From: Paenibacillus polygoni
Lineage (GTDB): Bacteria; Bacillota; Bacilli; Paenibacillales; Paenibacillaceae
DNA length: 64,000 bases
Assembly: GCF_030263935.1 (NCBI RefSeq)
Contig: NZ_CP127162.1
Coordinates: forward strand, 3,357,501 to 3,421,500
Reading direction: 5' to 3'
The translations under genes and the position numbers were made by a program. The notes under the pieces were generated by a model. That model did not search any database. It was not told where the DNA came from and saw only the letters and a program-made list of their open reading frames with translations. The first letter of the stretch is position 1, and the number at the start of each line of letters is the position of its first letter. Positions 34,576 through 43,982 of this stretch are shown here, in pieces.

Positions 34576-35394
34576 TTATACTTTTAATTGTGCCACAAAC
34601 TGGCGTATTTGCAAAAGTCCTTTTTCCTTCGTATCTGGATTTGATAACAAAGGAATCGTATTTTCGATCTCTCTCACAATGGCACTGCCTACGATAACTC
34701 CATCACAAATTTCAGAAAAATGTTCTACCTGCTCACGGCTGGATATCCCAAAGCCAACAGCAACGGGAAGCGTTGTATATGATTTTACTGTTGTAATAAA
34801 TTCATCTACTTTCTGGTGGAACGCAGCTCTCTCTCCTGTTACACCTAGTGATGATACACAGTAAATAAATCCTCTAGCGCTCGAGACAATTTTCTTTATT
34901 CTTTCCTTTGATGTCGGTGCAACTAAGGGTATGAGGTGAATATTAGCACGATCCGCATACTCACGAATCTGTGCAGATTCTTCAATCGGAAGATCCGGAA
35001 TAATCATACCGCTAATATCATGCTCTACTAGCAAGTCAAAGAAAGTTTCCAGACCTGTCTGAAGTACAGGATTGTAATATGTAAAGAGTACAAATGGCAG
35101 CTTCACTCCCGCCTCACGTGCACGCTTAGCTGTCTCCAAACAGGTACGAATTGTAACCTGCTGTTTTAGTGCTCTTTCAGAAGCACGCTGGATAACAGGT
35201 CCATCTGCAAGCGGGTCAGAATATGGAACCCCTAGTTCAATCACATCAGCTCCTGCCTTCTCGAGTTCAATAATGACCTCAACAGTCGTGCTCAGATCTG
35301 GATCTCCCACTGTTATAAAAGGAATAAGTGCTGTTTTGCCGCTCATCTGCAGCGTTTGGAAGGCCTCATCCATCCGGTTTAATCGGATACTCAT
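34576..35394 (-). CDS. trpA: Tryptophan synthase alpha chain
   Basis: Cleaves indole-3-glycerol phosphate to indole and glyceraldehyde-3-phosphate. The 272-residue TIM barrel has [12 protein letters not shown] and the catalytic Glu region [18 protein letters not shown]. It also has the catalytic Asp in [12 protein letters not shown], the [10 protein letters not shown] phosphate loop and VGFGIS. The start overlaps the trpB stop by 4 bp, consistent with equal production of the two subunits. Confidence 0.97.
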   Translation of the reverse strand: MSIRLNRMDEAFQTLQMSGKTALIPFITVGDPDLSTTVEVIIELEKAGADVIELGVPYSDPLADGPVIQRASERALKQQVTIRTCLETAKRAREAGVKLPFVLFTYYNPVLQTGLETFFDLLVEHDISGMIIPDLPIEESAQIREYADRANIHLIPLVAPTSKERIKKIVSSARGFIYCVSSLGVTGERAAFHQKVDEFITTVKSYTTLPVAVGFGISSREQVEHFSEICDGVIVGSAIVREIENTIPLLSNPDTKEKGLLQIRQFVAQLKV

Positions 35395-36587
35395 GCGAGT
35401 CCACCTCCCGTATATTTCATAATCGATTCCACATCTTTGTCTCCTCTGCCTGATAAACAGATGACAATGATCTGATCTTTCTTCATGGTTGGAGCTAGTT
35501 TCACAACTTCTGCAACCGCATGTGCGGATTCAAGTGCAGGAATAATCCCTTCAATTCTGCTTAGCAGCTGCAAAGCATCAAGCGCTTCTTGATCTGTTAT
35601 AGGCACATACTGTGCACGTTTGATATCCTTCAAATAAGAATGTTCTGGACCAACACCCGGATAATCTAGGCCAGCCGAAATTGAGTGAGCCTCTTGGACT
35701 TGCCCATATTCATCTTGAAGCAGATAACTCATTGAACCTTGGAACACCCCTTGGGTCCCCTTGCTCATCGTTGCGGCATGAAATTCTGTATCTACTCCTT
35801 TGCCAGCAGCCTCACAGCCAATTAGCTGCACCTCTTCATCTTCAATAAAAGGATAAAACATACCGATCGCATTACTTCCACCGCCAACAGGTGCAACCAC
35901 CACGTCCGGAAGTCTGCCTTCGGTATCCAAAATTTGACGACGGGTCTCATCACCAATCACACGCTGAAAGTTACGGACCATGAGCGGATATGGGTGAGGT
36001 CCAACTGCAGAACCTAATATATAGAACGTATCTTCCACGTTACTCACCCAGTATCTTAAGGCCTCGTTGCCCGCATCTTTCAGCGTGCGAGAACCTGACG
36101 TAACCGGAATGACTTCCGCTCCGAGTAAGTTCATACGGAACACATTCAGCTGCTGCCGTTTTGTATCTTCTTCACCCATGAATACTTTACATTCCAGACC
36201 TAACAGCGCTGCAACGGTAGCCGTAGCTACTCCGTGCTGTCCAGCCCCTGTTTCTGCGATGACCTTCTTTTTGCCCATCCGTTTTGCAAGAAGCCCCTGC
36301 GCGAGCGCATTATTAATTTTATGAGCGCCTGTGTGATTCAAATCTTCTCGCTTCAAATAAATTTTTGGACCGCCTAACTGATGACTAAGGCGTTCAGCGT
36401 AATAAAGAGGGGTTTCTCTGCCTGAATATTGTTTTAACAAATAACGGAGTTCCTCATTAAATTCATCATCTTCGGAAAAACGTTTAAATTCCTCTTCCAG
36501 TTCAATCAAAGCATTCATTAATGTCTCAGGTACATAACGTCCTCCAAAAGGTCCAAAACGACCGTATACATCCGGTACCAGTGTCAT
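35391..36587 (-). CDS. trpB: Tryptophan synthase beta chain
   Basis: PLP enzyme joining indole and serine. The 398-residue protein has the family start [14 protein letters not shown], the PLP lysine motif [36 protein letters not shown], the phosphate-binding GGGSNAIG and the [11 protein letters not shown] segment. It overlaps trpF by 4 bp and trpA by 4 bp. It is a TrpB1-type (operonic) enzyme of normal length. Confidence 0.98.
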   Translation of the reverse strand: MTLVPDVYGRFGPFGGRYVPETLMNALIELEEEFKRFSEDDEFNEELRYLLKQYSGRETPLYYAERLSHQLGGPKIYLKREDLNHTGAHKINNALAQGLLAKRMGKKKVIAETGAGQHGVATATVAALLGLECKVFMGEEDTKRQQLNVFRMNLLGAEVIPVTSGSRTLKDAGNEALRYWVSNVEDTFYILGSAVGPHPYPLMVRNFQRVIGDETRRQILDTEGRLPDVVVAPVGGGSNAIGMFYPFIEDEEVQLIGCEAAGKGVDTEFHAATMSKGTQGVFQGSMSYLLQDEYGQVQEAHSISAGLDYPGVGPEHSYLKDIKRAQYVPITDQEALDALQLLSRIEGIIPALESAHAVAEVVKLAPTMKKDQIIVICLSGRGDKDVESIMKYTGGGLA

Positions 36588-37282
36588 GCCTTCTTCACCC
36601 TTTCCACAAAAGCTGTCATTTTAATCATATCTTTGATTCCATTTGTCTCTACACCGCTGGATATATCAACACCATCCGGTGCATACCCATTCACAAGTTC
36701 ATGTACGTTATCAGGATCTAACCCTCCCGCTATAAAGAGCGGAATCTGCATTTTCCTTGCCCATATCTGGTAGGGAATGCTGCGTTCCCAGGAAAAAGTA
36801 CGGCCAGAACCGCCTCCGTATACAGGATCAAAGGTATCTATAAGAACGGCATCTATTACTCCTTCATAGGGAGCGAGAGTTAAGTCTATATCTTCAGCCG
36901 CCTGGTTAGGATCGTTATTCAAAGAAAACACTTTGAATACATCCACACCAAACTTAGCTCTTAGTTCTCGGCATAAGGCTGGAGATTCGTCACCATGCAG
37001 CTGAATTACATCCAGCGATACTTGACGAAGAATTTCTTCAATTTCCTCTACTGAGGGATTTACGAATACCCCAACAGATCTGGGTAAAGGACGCACTTGC
37101 CATTCTGACAATACTTTCACTAGGTCTGCTGCTTGTGCTGCAATCACCTGACGCTTTGATCTTGCAAAAACGAATCCAATAAAATCGACAGTTAAGTGTT
37201 TCATAGATTTTAGCACTTCAACGTCCTGAAGTCCACATATTTTTACAAGCGGCTTCTCGTTCACTTTAGAAATAGACATCAT
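36584..37282 (-). CDS. trpF: Phosphoribosylanthranilate isomerase
   Basis: Amadori rearrangement of phosphoribosylanthranilate. The 232-residue barrel has the catalytic Cys at VKICGLQD, the FVNPSVEEI segment, [10 protein letters not shown] and the catalytic Asp in [18 protein letters not shown]. The C-terminal phosphate site [11 protein letters not shown] is also present. Either of two adjacent ATG codons may start it (37282 or 37279). AGGA lies 5 or 8 nt upstream. The first ATG directly follows the trpC stop. Confidence 0.95.
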   Translation of the reverse strand: MMSISKVNEKPLVKICGLQDVEVLKSMKHLTVDFIGFVFARSKRQVIAAQAADLVKVLSEWQVRPLPRSVGVFVNPSVEEIEEILRQVSLDVIQLHGDESPALCRELRAKFGVDVFKVFSLNNDPNQAAEDIDLTLAPYEGVIDAVLIDTFDPVYGGGSGRTFSWERSIPYQIWARKMQIPLFIAGGLDPDNVHELVNGYAPDGVDISSGVETNGIKDMIKMTAFVERVKKA

Positions 37283-38080
37283 TTAGTTCCTCGTTCCCAT
37301 CATCTCATGGACGGCTTCACTCACATTTTCGTTACGCATAAACTGTTCTCCGACCAAAATTCCTTTTGCCCCTGTTGTTTTTAAAAACTCAACATCCGCC
37401 TTTGTTCTTATCCCGCTTTCACTTATTAACGTGATGCCCGCAGGAACCCGCTGTGATAGAAGTGCGGTTGTATTCAAATCCGTTTCAAAGCTTTTCAGAT
37501 TCCGATTATTAATTCCAATAAGGGTGGCAACATTCAGATCAAGTACCTGTGTAAGTTCATGCTCATCATGCACTTCGACGAGCACATCAAGACCAAGGTC
37601 TTTAGCGTACTGATGATAGGCTCCCATCTGTTCTTGTGTCAGTATGCTGGCAATAAGTAAGACTGCATCTGCACCGATTAGGCGTGCTTCCGCAATCTGA
37701 AGCTCACTAATAATAAAATCTTTACGTAGTAAAGGAACATTTACTGCATTTCTAATCTCCGTTAAATAGGCTGCCTGACCCTGAAAATATAATTCGTCTG
37801 TCAAAACAGATATACAATCCGTTCCTGCCTCTTCATAGGCCTTAGCAATCCGCACGGGATCAAAATCAGGGCGAATCAGCCCTTTAGAAGGGGATGCTTT
37901 TTTTACTTCGGCAATAAGTCCCATCCCGCAACTGTGCGATCTCGATAAAGCCTGCTCAAATCCTTTCGTATTCGGCATTTGTGCAATCTTTCTCTCTGCT
38001 GCAGTAAGGTCAAAGCTTTGCTTAAGTTTTGCTACTTCATCAATTTTGGTAGCTACAATGCGATCAAGATACGTACTCAT
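37283..38080 (-). CDS. trpC: Indole-3-glycerol-phosphate synthase
   Basis: Ring closure to indole-3-glycerol phosphate. 265 residues from ATG 38080. The N-terminal helix region is MSTYLDRIVATKIDEVAKLK. The catalytic Lys and Glu segments are GLIAEVKKASPSKGLIRPDF, LLRKDFIISELQI and DVLVEVHDEHEL. The phosphate-binding LISESGIRTKADV is also present. This ATG is 8 nt after GGGGAG and the start overlaps the trpD end by 17 bp. Longer versions run into trpD and lack family similarity. Confidence 0.96.
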   Translation of the reverse strand: MSTYLDRIVATKIDEVAKLKQSFDLTAAERKIAQMPNTKGFEQALSRSHSCGMGLIAEVKKASPSKGLIRPDFDPVRIAKAYEEAGTDCISVLTDELYFQGQAAYLTEIRNAVNVPLLRKDFIISELQIAEARLIGADAVLLIASILTQEQMGAYHQYAKDLGLDVLVEVHDEHELTQVLDLNVATLIGINNRNLKSFETDLNTTALLSQRVPAGITLISESGIRTKADVEFLKTTGAKGILVGEQFMRNENVSEAVHEMMGTRN

Positions 38081-39119
38081 GGTCATACTCCCCCGTTTTC
38101 TGAATAAGTTGTGTGAGCTTTGCATAGGCTTTGCCGGAATCAATAGCACCCTTCGCCATATGAACACCTTCGGCCAAACTTCCTGCAAGGCCCGTTACAT
38201 AGATTGAAGCACCGCTGTTTGCAAGTACGATATCACGATAAGGGCTCATTTCACCCGATAAGACACCTTTTATAATCTCCGCATTTTCAGCCGCATTGCC
38301 GCCAAGCACACTAGTCAGCGGATGTACACGGAGACCAAGGTCGCTTGGATGAATATCATACGTATGAACTATTCCATCCTTAAGTTCCGACACCTTTGTT
38401 TTGTCTGAAATACTGATCTCATCAAGCCCGTCATAACTTGCTACTACGAGTGCTCTTTTGAGACCAAGTCTTCCTAGTACCTCAGCAATAATCTCAGTCT
38501 TGTTGATATCATATAGTCCTAATACCTGCCGATCTGCTCCAGCTGGATTGGTAAGCGGACCAAGCATATTAAATACGGTGCGAAAACCGAGTTCTTTACG
38601 CGGTGCTGCGGCATACTTCATCGAAGGATGATACAGCTGAGCAAATAAAAAACAAATATTAATTTCATCTAAACAAGCCTTAGCTTGCGTGTTATTCAGG
38701 TGAATATTTACGCCTAATGCTTCGAGTACATCCGCACTTCCAGCTTTACTGCTTGCGGAACGATTGCCGTGTTTAGCTACCCGTACCGATACGGAGGAGG
38801 CAATGATTGCTGAAGCTGTGGATATATTAAACTTACTAATACCAGAGCCTCCGGTACCGCATGTATCCAGTAAATTTTCTTGATCCGTTATCATTTTATT
38901 AGCAGAACTTCGCATCGCCTGAGCAAAACCTGTAATCTCATCCACCGTTTCGCCCTTCATGCGAAGTGCTGTTAACAATCCGCCAATCTGCGAGGATGTT
39001 GCTTCCCCGTTCATGATACTGGACATCACAAGCCTTGCCTCTTCCTGCGACAGATGGTTTCCACCTAATATCTTATTTAGACCCTGCTGGATGGCAGTTA
39101 CGCTGCTTAGCATATTCAT
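38064..39119 (-). CDS. trpD: Anthranilate phosphoribosyltransferase
   Basis: Transfers phosphoribose from PRPP to anthranilate. The 351-residue protein has the N-terminal helical bundle with LSQEEARLVMSSIMNGEA. It also has the PRPP-binding DTCGTGGSGISKFNISTASA, the KHGNRSASSKAGSADVLEALG block and the metal-binding DE (GLDEISISD). GGAGGAGG precedes the start. It is not fused to trpG, and no trpG is in the operon, as in B. subtilis, where the glutaminase subunit is shared with folate synthesis. Confidence 0.97.
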   Translation of the reverse strand: MNMLSSVTAIQQGLNKILGGNHLSQEEARLVMSSIMNGEATSSQIGGLLTALRMKGETVDEITGFAQAMRSSANKMITDQENLLDTCGTGGSGISKFNISTASAIIASSVSVRVAKHGNRSASSKAGSADVLEALGVNIHLNNTQAKACLDEINICFLFAQLYHPSMKYAAAPRKELGFRTVFNMLGPLTNPAGADRQVLGLYDINKTEIIAEVLGRLGLKRALVVASYDGLDEISISDKTKVSELKDGIVHTYDIHPSDLGLRVHPLTSVLGGNAAENAEIIKGVLSGEMSPYRDIVLANSGASIYVTGLAGSLAEGVHMAKGAIDSGKAYAKLTQLIQKTGEYDHEYVS

Positions 39120-39134
39120 GTTTTCTCCTCCTCC

Positions 39135-40697
39135 TTATCCTTTTTGATTGGATGACATACAAATATAGTCTTGGTTAGCATACGCTGGAGCTGATGGCTC
39201 TACAGGAAACATCGCTTCTGCGTAGCGAATGGCGGTCAGCAGAGCTTTTGCCTTATTTACAGTTTCCTCGTATTCTTTTTCGGATACCGAGTCCCATACA
39301 ATTCCTGCCCCTGCTTGCACGTAAGCTTTACCTTCTTTAAAAATAATGGTACGGATCGTGATGCAAGTATCCATATTGCCAGTAAAACCGAGATACCCGA
39401 TTGCGCCAGCATAGGCCCCTCTCGCTTCACGTTCCAGTTCAGCAATGATCTCCATTGCTCTCAGTTTAGGAGCCCCCGATACCGTACCTGCTGGCAGACA
39501 TGACAGAAATGCGTCAAAGAAATCACGATCATCACGAAGTGTACCGGAGACATTGGATACCATGTGCATGACATGTGAATATTTCTCGATTTCCATATAG
39601 GAATCGCACTTCACGCTGCCAAACTCACTGACTCTCCCAATATCGTTCCGACCAAGATCCACTAACATGAGATGTTCTGAACGTTCTTTCTCATCCGTAA
39701 GTAAATCTTGTGCTAATTCAGCATCCTGTGCTTCTGTCTTGCCTCGTGGCCTGGTTCCGGCAATGGGTCTCGTCTGCACGCGACCTCCGTCCACTTTTAC
39801 AAGCGGTTCAGGTGAAGTGCCGACGATGATTTCTGCCTCCATTTTTAGATAATACATATAAGGGGAAGGATTAAGTGTTCGAAGTACACGGTATACTTGA
39901 AGCGGCGATACTTCCGTTTCGATATGAAAACGCTGAGATAATACGACTTGAAAAATATCTCCCGCCCGAATATATTCCTTAGCCTTTTCCGTATTTGCGA
40001 GAAATTTTTCTTTCGTCAGATTTGAGTGTACCTTCCCCAGATCCACAGCATCTGGAATCGATCGACGATTCACATTTTCCGCAGGTCCTTCTTCTGCCAG
40101 CTGACTTGCGAGCTGTTCAAGCCGATCTGTCACTCTTTGATAAGTTTCAAGAATATCTTGATCCAGATCTCCCGGGTTCACATGTACATTGCCAACAAGC
40201 AGGATCTGCTGCTTCACATGATCGAAGACGATAATTTCATCACAGAACATAAACTGAATATCTTCCATTTGAAGATCATCCACCTCATGTTTCGGAAGTT
40301 TTTCATAATATTGAAGCAAGTCATATCCGAAGAATCCAATAGCTCCGCCTGTAAAAGGAGGCAAATCTTTTATTTTGGGACTGCGATATTGTCTCAGCAG
40401 TGCTTTCAATTCTTCAATCGGTTTTGCTTTCATTTGTGATTTTTCGCCTTTATGTGTGAGTGTTAACACACCATTCTTCCCTGCTATCGATAAAAAAGGA
40501 GCGGTACCAATAAAAGAATATCTAGCCCACTGGCTGCCTCCTTCTACACTTTCCAGTAAAAAAGCATATTCCTCATTTGCAAATCGGCTAAATAATCGAA
40601 TGGGCGTCTCCATATCGGCCAAAATCCGCTTTACCACAGGAATGAGATTATATTCTGTTGCTAATTTTAATACTTGCTGTGCTTCGCTATTCATCAT
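39135..40697 (-). CDS. trpE: Anthranilate synthase component I
   Basis: Chorismate to anthranilate, feedback-inhibited by tryptophan. About 520 residues from ATG 40697. The inhibitor-binding N-terminal part contains LLESVEGGSQWARYSFIG. The catalytic region has GDIFQVVLSQRF, PSPYMYYLKM, the chorismate-site TRPIAGTRPRGKT and LVDLGRNDIGRVS. The late motifs GTVSGAPKLRAMEII and GAGIVWDSVSEKEYEET are present. AAGGAGAG lies just upstream, and ATG 40694 is an equally good choice. It is the first trp gene and sits about 500 nt downstream of its own promoter behind a TRAP-type leader with a terminator. Confidence 0.96.
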   Translation of the reverse strand: MMNSEAQQVLKLATEYNLIPVVKRILADMETPIRLFSRFANEEYAFLLESVEGGSQWARYSFIGTAPFLSIAGKNGVLTLTHKGEKSQMKAKPIEELKALLRQYRSPKIKDLPPFTGGAIGFFGYDLLQYYEKLPKHEVDDLQMEDIQFMFCDEIIVFDHVKQQILLVGNVHVNPGDLDQDILETYQRVTDRLEQLASQLAEEGPAENVNRRSIPDAVDLGKVHSNLTKEKFLANTEKAKEYIRAGDIFQVVLSQRFHIETEVSPLQVYRVLRTLNPSPYMYYLKMEAEIIVGTSPEPLVKVDGGRVQTRPIAGTRPRGKTEAQDAELAQDLLTDEKERSEHLMLVDLGRNDIGRVSEFGSVKCDSYMEIEKYSHVMHMVSNVSGTLRDDRDFFDAFLSCLPAGTVSGAPKLRAMEIIAELEREARGAYAGAIGYLGFTGNMDTCITIRTIIFKEGKAYVQAGAGIVWDSVSEKEYEETVNKAKALLTAIRYAEAMFPVEPSAPAYANQDYICMSSNQKG

Positions 40698-40761
40698 AAA
40701 ACTCTCCTTTTTCATTGAGATAGGCAGAGTGTAGATGGATGGAAGTAGGATATGCTTACGC

Positions 40762-40791
40762 AAAAAAACCTCTACGAGAACGTAGAGGTTT
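40762..40791 (-). terminator. Leader terminator (attenuator) upstream of trpE
   Basis: Minus strand: AAACCTCTACG, short loop, CGTAGAGGTTT, then TTTTTT. It sits about 65 nt before the trpE start, downstream of the TRAP-type triplets. The arm CTCTAC can instead pair with GTAGAG inside the triplet region or with ACGTAG at 40897-40892, so it could be a conditional terminator. Confidence 0.88.
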
Positions 40792-40925
40792 ATAAAAACA
40801 ATAATAAAGTTAAGTGTATACAGCATGATCCGATCATGGAGGTTTATCTATCTATGTACAAAGAAAGAGTCTTATCCGATGATACGTAATCCTACGTAAT
40901 CAAAAGAAGCCTATGAACTCTTATC

Positions 40926-40964
40926 CACAGCATCCATATTTCTATAAACATGGCCCATGCTGTG
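40926..40964 (-). promoter_or_regulatory. Large hairpin in the trp leader RNA
   Basis: Minus strand: CACAGCAT, bulge GGG, CCATGTTT, loop ATAG, AAATATGG, ATGCTGTG. This is a 16-bp stem with one bulge and one G-U pair. It lies between the TRAP-type triplets and the terminator and has no U-run, so it is not itself a terminator. It may organise or pause the leader RNA. Confidence 0.6.
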
Positions 40965-40998
40965 ATTCATATGTACAAGATATTGCTAAAATCCATGT

Positions 40999-41100
40999 TC
41001 ATCTCTCCCTATTGGTCCATACACCAAAGTATGAATCAATGGGTTGTTCCTCACTCTTTATGCTACCTATATGCGCTACCGCACATAAGCCATAAATCAT
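40999..41100 (-). CDS. Candidate 33-residue leader ORF in the trp leader
   Basis: ATG 41100 opens a 33-codon frame ending TGA at 40999, with one Trp codon near its end (FGVWTNRER). The position expected for its ribosome-binding site is occupied by the last two GAG triplets of the TRAP-type site (GAG-AC-GAG, then 5 nt, then ATG). The Shine-Dalgarno match is weak. No homolog is known to me. Bound TRAP would cover the start region, so translation could respond to tryptophan. It may equally be a chance ORF, and conservation is untested. Confidence 0.3.
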   Translation of the reverse strand: MIYGLCAVAHIGSIKSEEQPIDSYFGVWTNRER

Positions 41101-41105
41101 AGGAA

Positions 41106-41177
41106 CTCGTCTCAGCTCTGCTATACTCTACTCAATTAAAGTTTTATCTAAACTCTAAACTCTTCTCATCTCTGCTA
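41106..41177 (-). promoter_or_regulatory. TRAP (MtrB) binding site: 11-12 GAG/UAG triplets
   Basis: Read on the minus strand, triplets start at 41177 (UAG), 41172 (GAG), 41167 (GAG), 41162 (GAG), 41157 (UAG) and 41150 (UAG). After a 14-nt gap they continue at 41133 (GAG), 41128 (GAG), 41123 (UAG), 41118 (GAG), 41113 (GAG) and 41108 (GAG). Within each cluster the period is almost always 5 nt (2-nt spacers), which is the spacing TRAP needs to wrap RNA around its ring. The site begins at the predicted transcription start. The matching regulator mtrB is encoded at 51340-51567. Confidence 0.9.
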
Positions 41178-41183
41178 ACAATC

Positions 41184-41213
41184 ACTATACATTACATCTA
41201 CAGGTTTTGGCAA
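41184..41213 (-). promoter_or_regulatory. Promoter of the trp leader and trpE operon
   Basis: Minus strand: TTGCCA (41213-41208), 18-bp spacer, TATAGT (41189-41184). Both hexamers match the sigma-A consensus at 5 of 6 positions. Start is expected near 41177, exactly where the triplet array begins. It overlaps the region just after the aroH stop, as the trp promoter does in B. subtilis. Confidence 0.85.
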
Positions 41214-41227
41214 GAAGCCATTTTCAC

Positions 41228-41605
41228 CTATGTATTCGATGGTTCTGCTAAATCCGGCCTCAAAGCCTTAGCTCCATTCAGATATACGTGAACCATTTCC
41301 TTTTGCGTTTTGTCTGTATTCACATGAATCATGAACCGAATACATTTCTCCAGTGACCCTTTGACAGGTACCTCCTGCGAACACATGAGGGGAACAAGCT
41401 CCCATCCCTGTAATTCACGAATGGACTTGGCAGGAAATGCTGCATCCAGATCTTTCGTCAGCGTAATCCATACGCTGCATATCGCCTCAGGATCGAGCGA
41501 ATTCTTCTGGACAATTTCTCTGAGAAGCTTGCTTGTTTCACTCACAATATCTGCTTCCGTATTGCTCGCAACCGTTGTTGCACCGCGAATTCCTCTTGTG
41601 TACAT
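41228..41605 (-). CDS. aroH: Chorismate mutase (AroH class)
   Basis: Converts chorismate to prephenate. A 125-residue protein of the compact trimeric AroH class: MYTRGIRGATTVASNTEADI, CSVWITLTKDLDAAFPA, MCSQEVPVKGSLEKCIRFM and HVYLNGAKALRPDL. The active-site arginines (R7 and the LRPDL arginine) are visible. It is 6 bp after aroB. The trp promoter lies just past its stop. Confidence 0.97.
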   Translation of the reverse strand: MYTRGIRGATTVASNTEADIVSETSKLLREIVQKNSLDPEAICSVWITLTKDLDAAFPAKSIRELQGWELVPLMCSQEVPVKGSLEKCIRFMIHVNTDKTQKEMVHVYLNGAKALRPDLAEPSNT

Positions 41606-41611
41606 CCGATC

Positions 41612-42709
41612 TTACACCTCCTTCTTCAGTTCCTCAAGCACTAGGCGAACATCTTCGGTCCGCACATCTTTGGCAATCGTGACCTCACCAATCGCTGTTG
41701 GAATAATAAAGACCATATGACCTTCTCTGAATTTCTTGTCATGCATCATCGCAGACATAATATCTTCACTACTTAGATGCCCCGGGAGAGCTGTCGGCAG
41801 TCCAATTGCCTTAAGCATCCGTTTGGTGTCTTCATATAGAGAAACATCTGCTCCCCTCATGACACCAAGTTTAGCGGATCCAACCATTCCGATGGAGATG
41901 GCTTCTCCATGAAGGAACTCTCCATAACCAGCAATGGCTTCAATCGCGTGACCAATGGTATGACCCAGGTTCAAGATGGCGCGAATTCCGTTTTCTTGCT
42001 CGTCTTGAGAAACAATCTCTGCTTTGATCGCACAACCTTTGAGTAGTCCATACGCTAAAATATCCTTATCCAGAGCTAATAACTGATCTGCATTCTCCTC
42101 GCACCAATGTGCAAATTCTGCATCCCTAATCAGTCCGTGCTTAACCATTTCGGCAAGTCCGGCGGATACCTCACGGCGCGGTAGTGTGAGCAGCGTGTTT
42201 ACATCATATAAAACAAGCTCTGGCTGATGAAAAGCACCGATCATATTTTTGGCAAGTGGATGGTTAATCGCTACTTTTCCGCCTACACTGCTGTCATGAG
42301 CAAGGATCGTAGTCGGAATTTGCACAAATTTGATGCCTCGCATATAAGTAGCAGCTACAAATCCAGCTAAGTCTCCAACCACACCGCCTCCAAGCGCAAG
42401 AATAGCCGAGCTGCGATCCAGCTTCGCTTCAATTGCACTTGTCATCATCTCTTCATAAACCTTTAGTGACTTCGAGGTTTCACCGCTTGGTACCACCGCA
42501 GAGGCTACAGTATACCCTGCAGTTTTCAGAGAAGTGAGGAGTGTATCAAGATAATGAGGAGCAACCTTCTCATCCGTAATAACAAGCAAAGAACTTTTTA
42601 CGCTAATTCCATGCTTCTGAATATAATCTCCTGCTTCTTCAAGAAGTCCACTTCCAATATAGATTGGATACGATCGTTCGCCGAGGTCAACCTTTAACTC
42701 CCTCATCAC
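41612..42709 (-). CDS. aroB: 3-dehydroquinate synthase
   Basis: NAD- and metal-dependent cyclisation of DAHP, the second shikimate step. The 365-residue protein has the nucleotide-binding GGGVVGDLAGFVAATYMRG and the PTTILAHDSSVGGKVAINHP block. The metal ligands lie in LNLGHTIGHAIEA and GEFLHGEAISIGM. The start is GTG 42709 with GGAG 8 nt upstream. The next codon is ATG and is an alternative. It overlaps the aroC stop. Confidence 0.97.
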   Translation of the reverse strand: MMRELKVDLGERSYPIYIGSGLLEEAGDYIQKHGISVKSSLLVITDEKVAPHYLDTLLTSLKTAGYTVASAVVPSGETSKSLKVYEEMMTSAIEAKLDRSSAILALGGGVVGDLAGFVAATYMRGIKFVQIPTTILAHDSSVGGKVAINHPLAKNMIGAFHQPELVLYDVNTLLTLPRREVSAGLAEMVKHGLIRDAEFAHWCEENADQLLALDKDILAYGLLKGCAIKAEIVSQDEQENGIRAILNLGHTIGHAIEAIAGYGEFLHGEAISIGMVGSAKLGVMRGADVSLYEDTKRMLKAIGLPTALPGHLSSEDIMSAMMHDKKFREGHMVFIIPTAIGEVTIAKDVRTEDVRLVLEELKKEV

Positions 42710-43878
42710 TAGTAACGCTCCAATTGCGCATTATAGTTATCGAGGTTGGCCCGGATCTCCTCTATAGAATCCCCGCCGAATTTCTCCAAGAATGCTTTAG
42801 CTACTTCAAAAGCAACTACATGCTCCATTACCACACTCGCAGCAGGTACAGCACAAGCATCCGAACGTTCTACCTGAGCGGTAAACGGCTCTTTTGTATC
42901 AATGTCTACACTTTGCAGCGGTTTATAGAGCGTCGGAATGGGCTTCATAACGCCGCGTACTTTTATTGGCATACCATTCGTTACTCCGCCTTCAAATCCG
43001 CCAAGGCGATTCGTAGCACGGTGGTATCCTTTCTCTTCCGTATACAGAATTTCATCATGAACCTGGGAACCACGAATCGTGCCCGCTTCGAACCCAATTC
43101 CAATCTCTACACCTTTAAATGCATTAATGGACATGACCCCTTGAGCAATACGACCATCAAGCTTCCGGTCATATTGAACATAGCTTCCAAGACCAACAGG
43201 AACACCTTCCACAATACACTCTACGATCCCGCCGATTGAATCGCCTTCTTGCTTAATCTGATCAATATAAGCTTCCATTTTCTTCTCTGTTTCTTCATCT
43301 GTAACGCGAACCGATGAGGCTTCTGTACGAGCACGAAGTTCTTCAAGCGGAAGGTCTTCATAAGGAGCTTCAATCTCCCCAATCCGAAGCACTCTGCCGG
43401 CAACCTCTATTCCAAACTCGGAGAGTAGTTGACGTGCAAGCGCGCCTACAGCAACACGTACCGTTGTTTCTCTTGCACTAGAACGTTCCAGCACATTACG
43501 AAGATCTTTCAAATTATATTTAAGTCCGCCGTTCAAATCTGCGTGACCTGGACGCGGGCGATGTATCCGGCGTTTCTCTTCATCATTGCCTTCGATCGGT
43601 TCAATGTTCATAATATTACGCCAATGCGTCCAGTCTTTATTCTCAACTACGAGCGCCACTGGTGCACCGGTTGTATATCCGTGACGAATTCCACCCACAA
43701 ATTCAGCGGTATCTTTCTCAATTTGCATACGACGTCCTCGGCCATATCCTTTTTGACGGCGATGGAGCTGGAAATTCAGTTCCTCAAAATCCACCTTCAT
43801 ATTGCTCGGAAGACCTTCAACGATTGCGGTTAATTGGGGTCCGTGCGTTTCCCCTGCGGTTAAATAACGAAGACTCAT
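42709..43878 (-). CDS. aroC: Chorismate synthase
   Basis: FMN-dependent last step to chorismate. The 389-residue protein has the signature regions [48 protein letters not shown] and [21 protein letters not shown]. The C-terminal [22 protein letters not shown] is also family-typical. It is the first gene of aroC-aroB-aroH and starts at ATG behind GGGGGAA, with a near-consensus promoter 60 nt upstream. The gene is called aroF in older B. subtilis nomenclature. Confidence 0.97.
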   Translation of the reverse strand: MSLRYLTAGETHGPQLTAIVEGLPSNMKVDFEELNFQLHRRQKGYGRGRRMQIEKDTAEFVGGIRHGYTTGAPVALVVENKDWTHWRNIMNIEPIEGNDEEKRRIHRPRPGHADLNGGLKYNLKDLRNVLERSSARETTVRVAVGALARQLLSEFGIEVAGRVLRIGEIEAPYEDLPLEELRARTEASSVRVTDEETEKKMEAYIDQIKQEGDSIGGIVECIVEGVPVGLGSYVQYDRKLDGRIAQGVMSINAFKGVEIGIGFEAGTIRGSQVHDEILYTEEKGYHRATNRLGGFEGGVTNGMPIKVRGVMKPIPTLYKPLQSVDIDTKEPFTAQVERSDACAVPAASVVMEHVVAFEVAKAFLEKFGGDSIEEIRANLDNYNAQLERY

Positions 43879-43937
43879 AATACGTTCCCCCTTTTTACTG
43901 TTAAGCTTTAAACTGCTAAAATCCTTAATCTTTGATC

Positions 43938-43966
43938 ATTATAGTATAGCATGTTATCTTTGACAA
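43938..43966 (-). promoter_or_regulatory. Near-consensus sigma-A promoter of aroC-aroB-aroH
   Basis: Minus strand: TTGTCA (43966-43961), 17-bp spacer, TATAAT (43943-43938). It lies 60 nt before aroC. No GAG/UAG triplet array follows it, so unlike the trp promoter it is probably not TRAP-controlled. Confidence 0.88.
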
Positions 43967-43982
43967 GAAATGTTCTCATTCA

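Noticed and set aside
40698-41227. T-box control of trpE
   Set aside because: No T-box sequence or specifier-like stem. The triplet array and mtrB explain the leader better.
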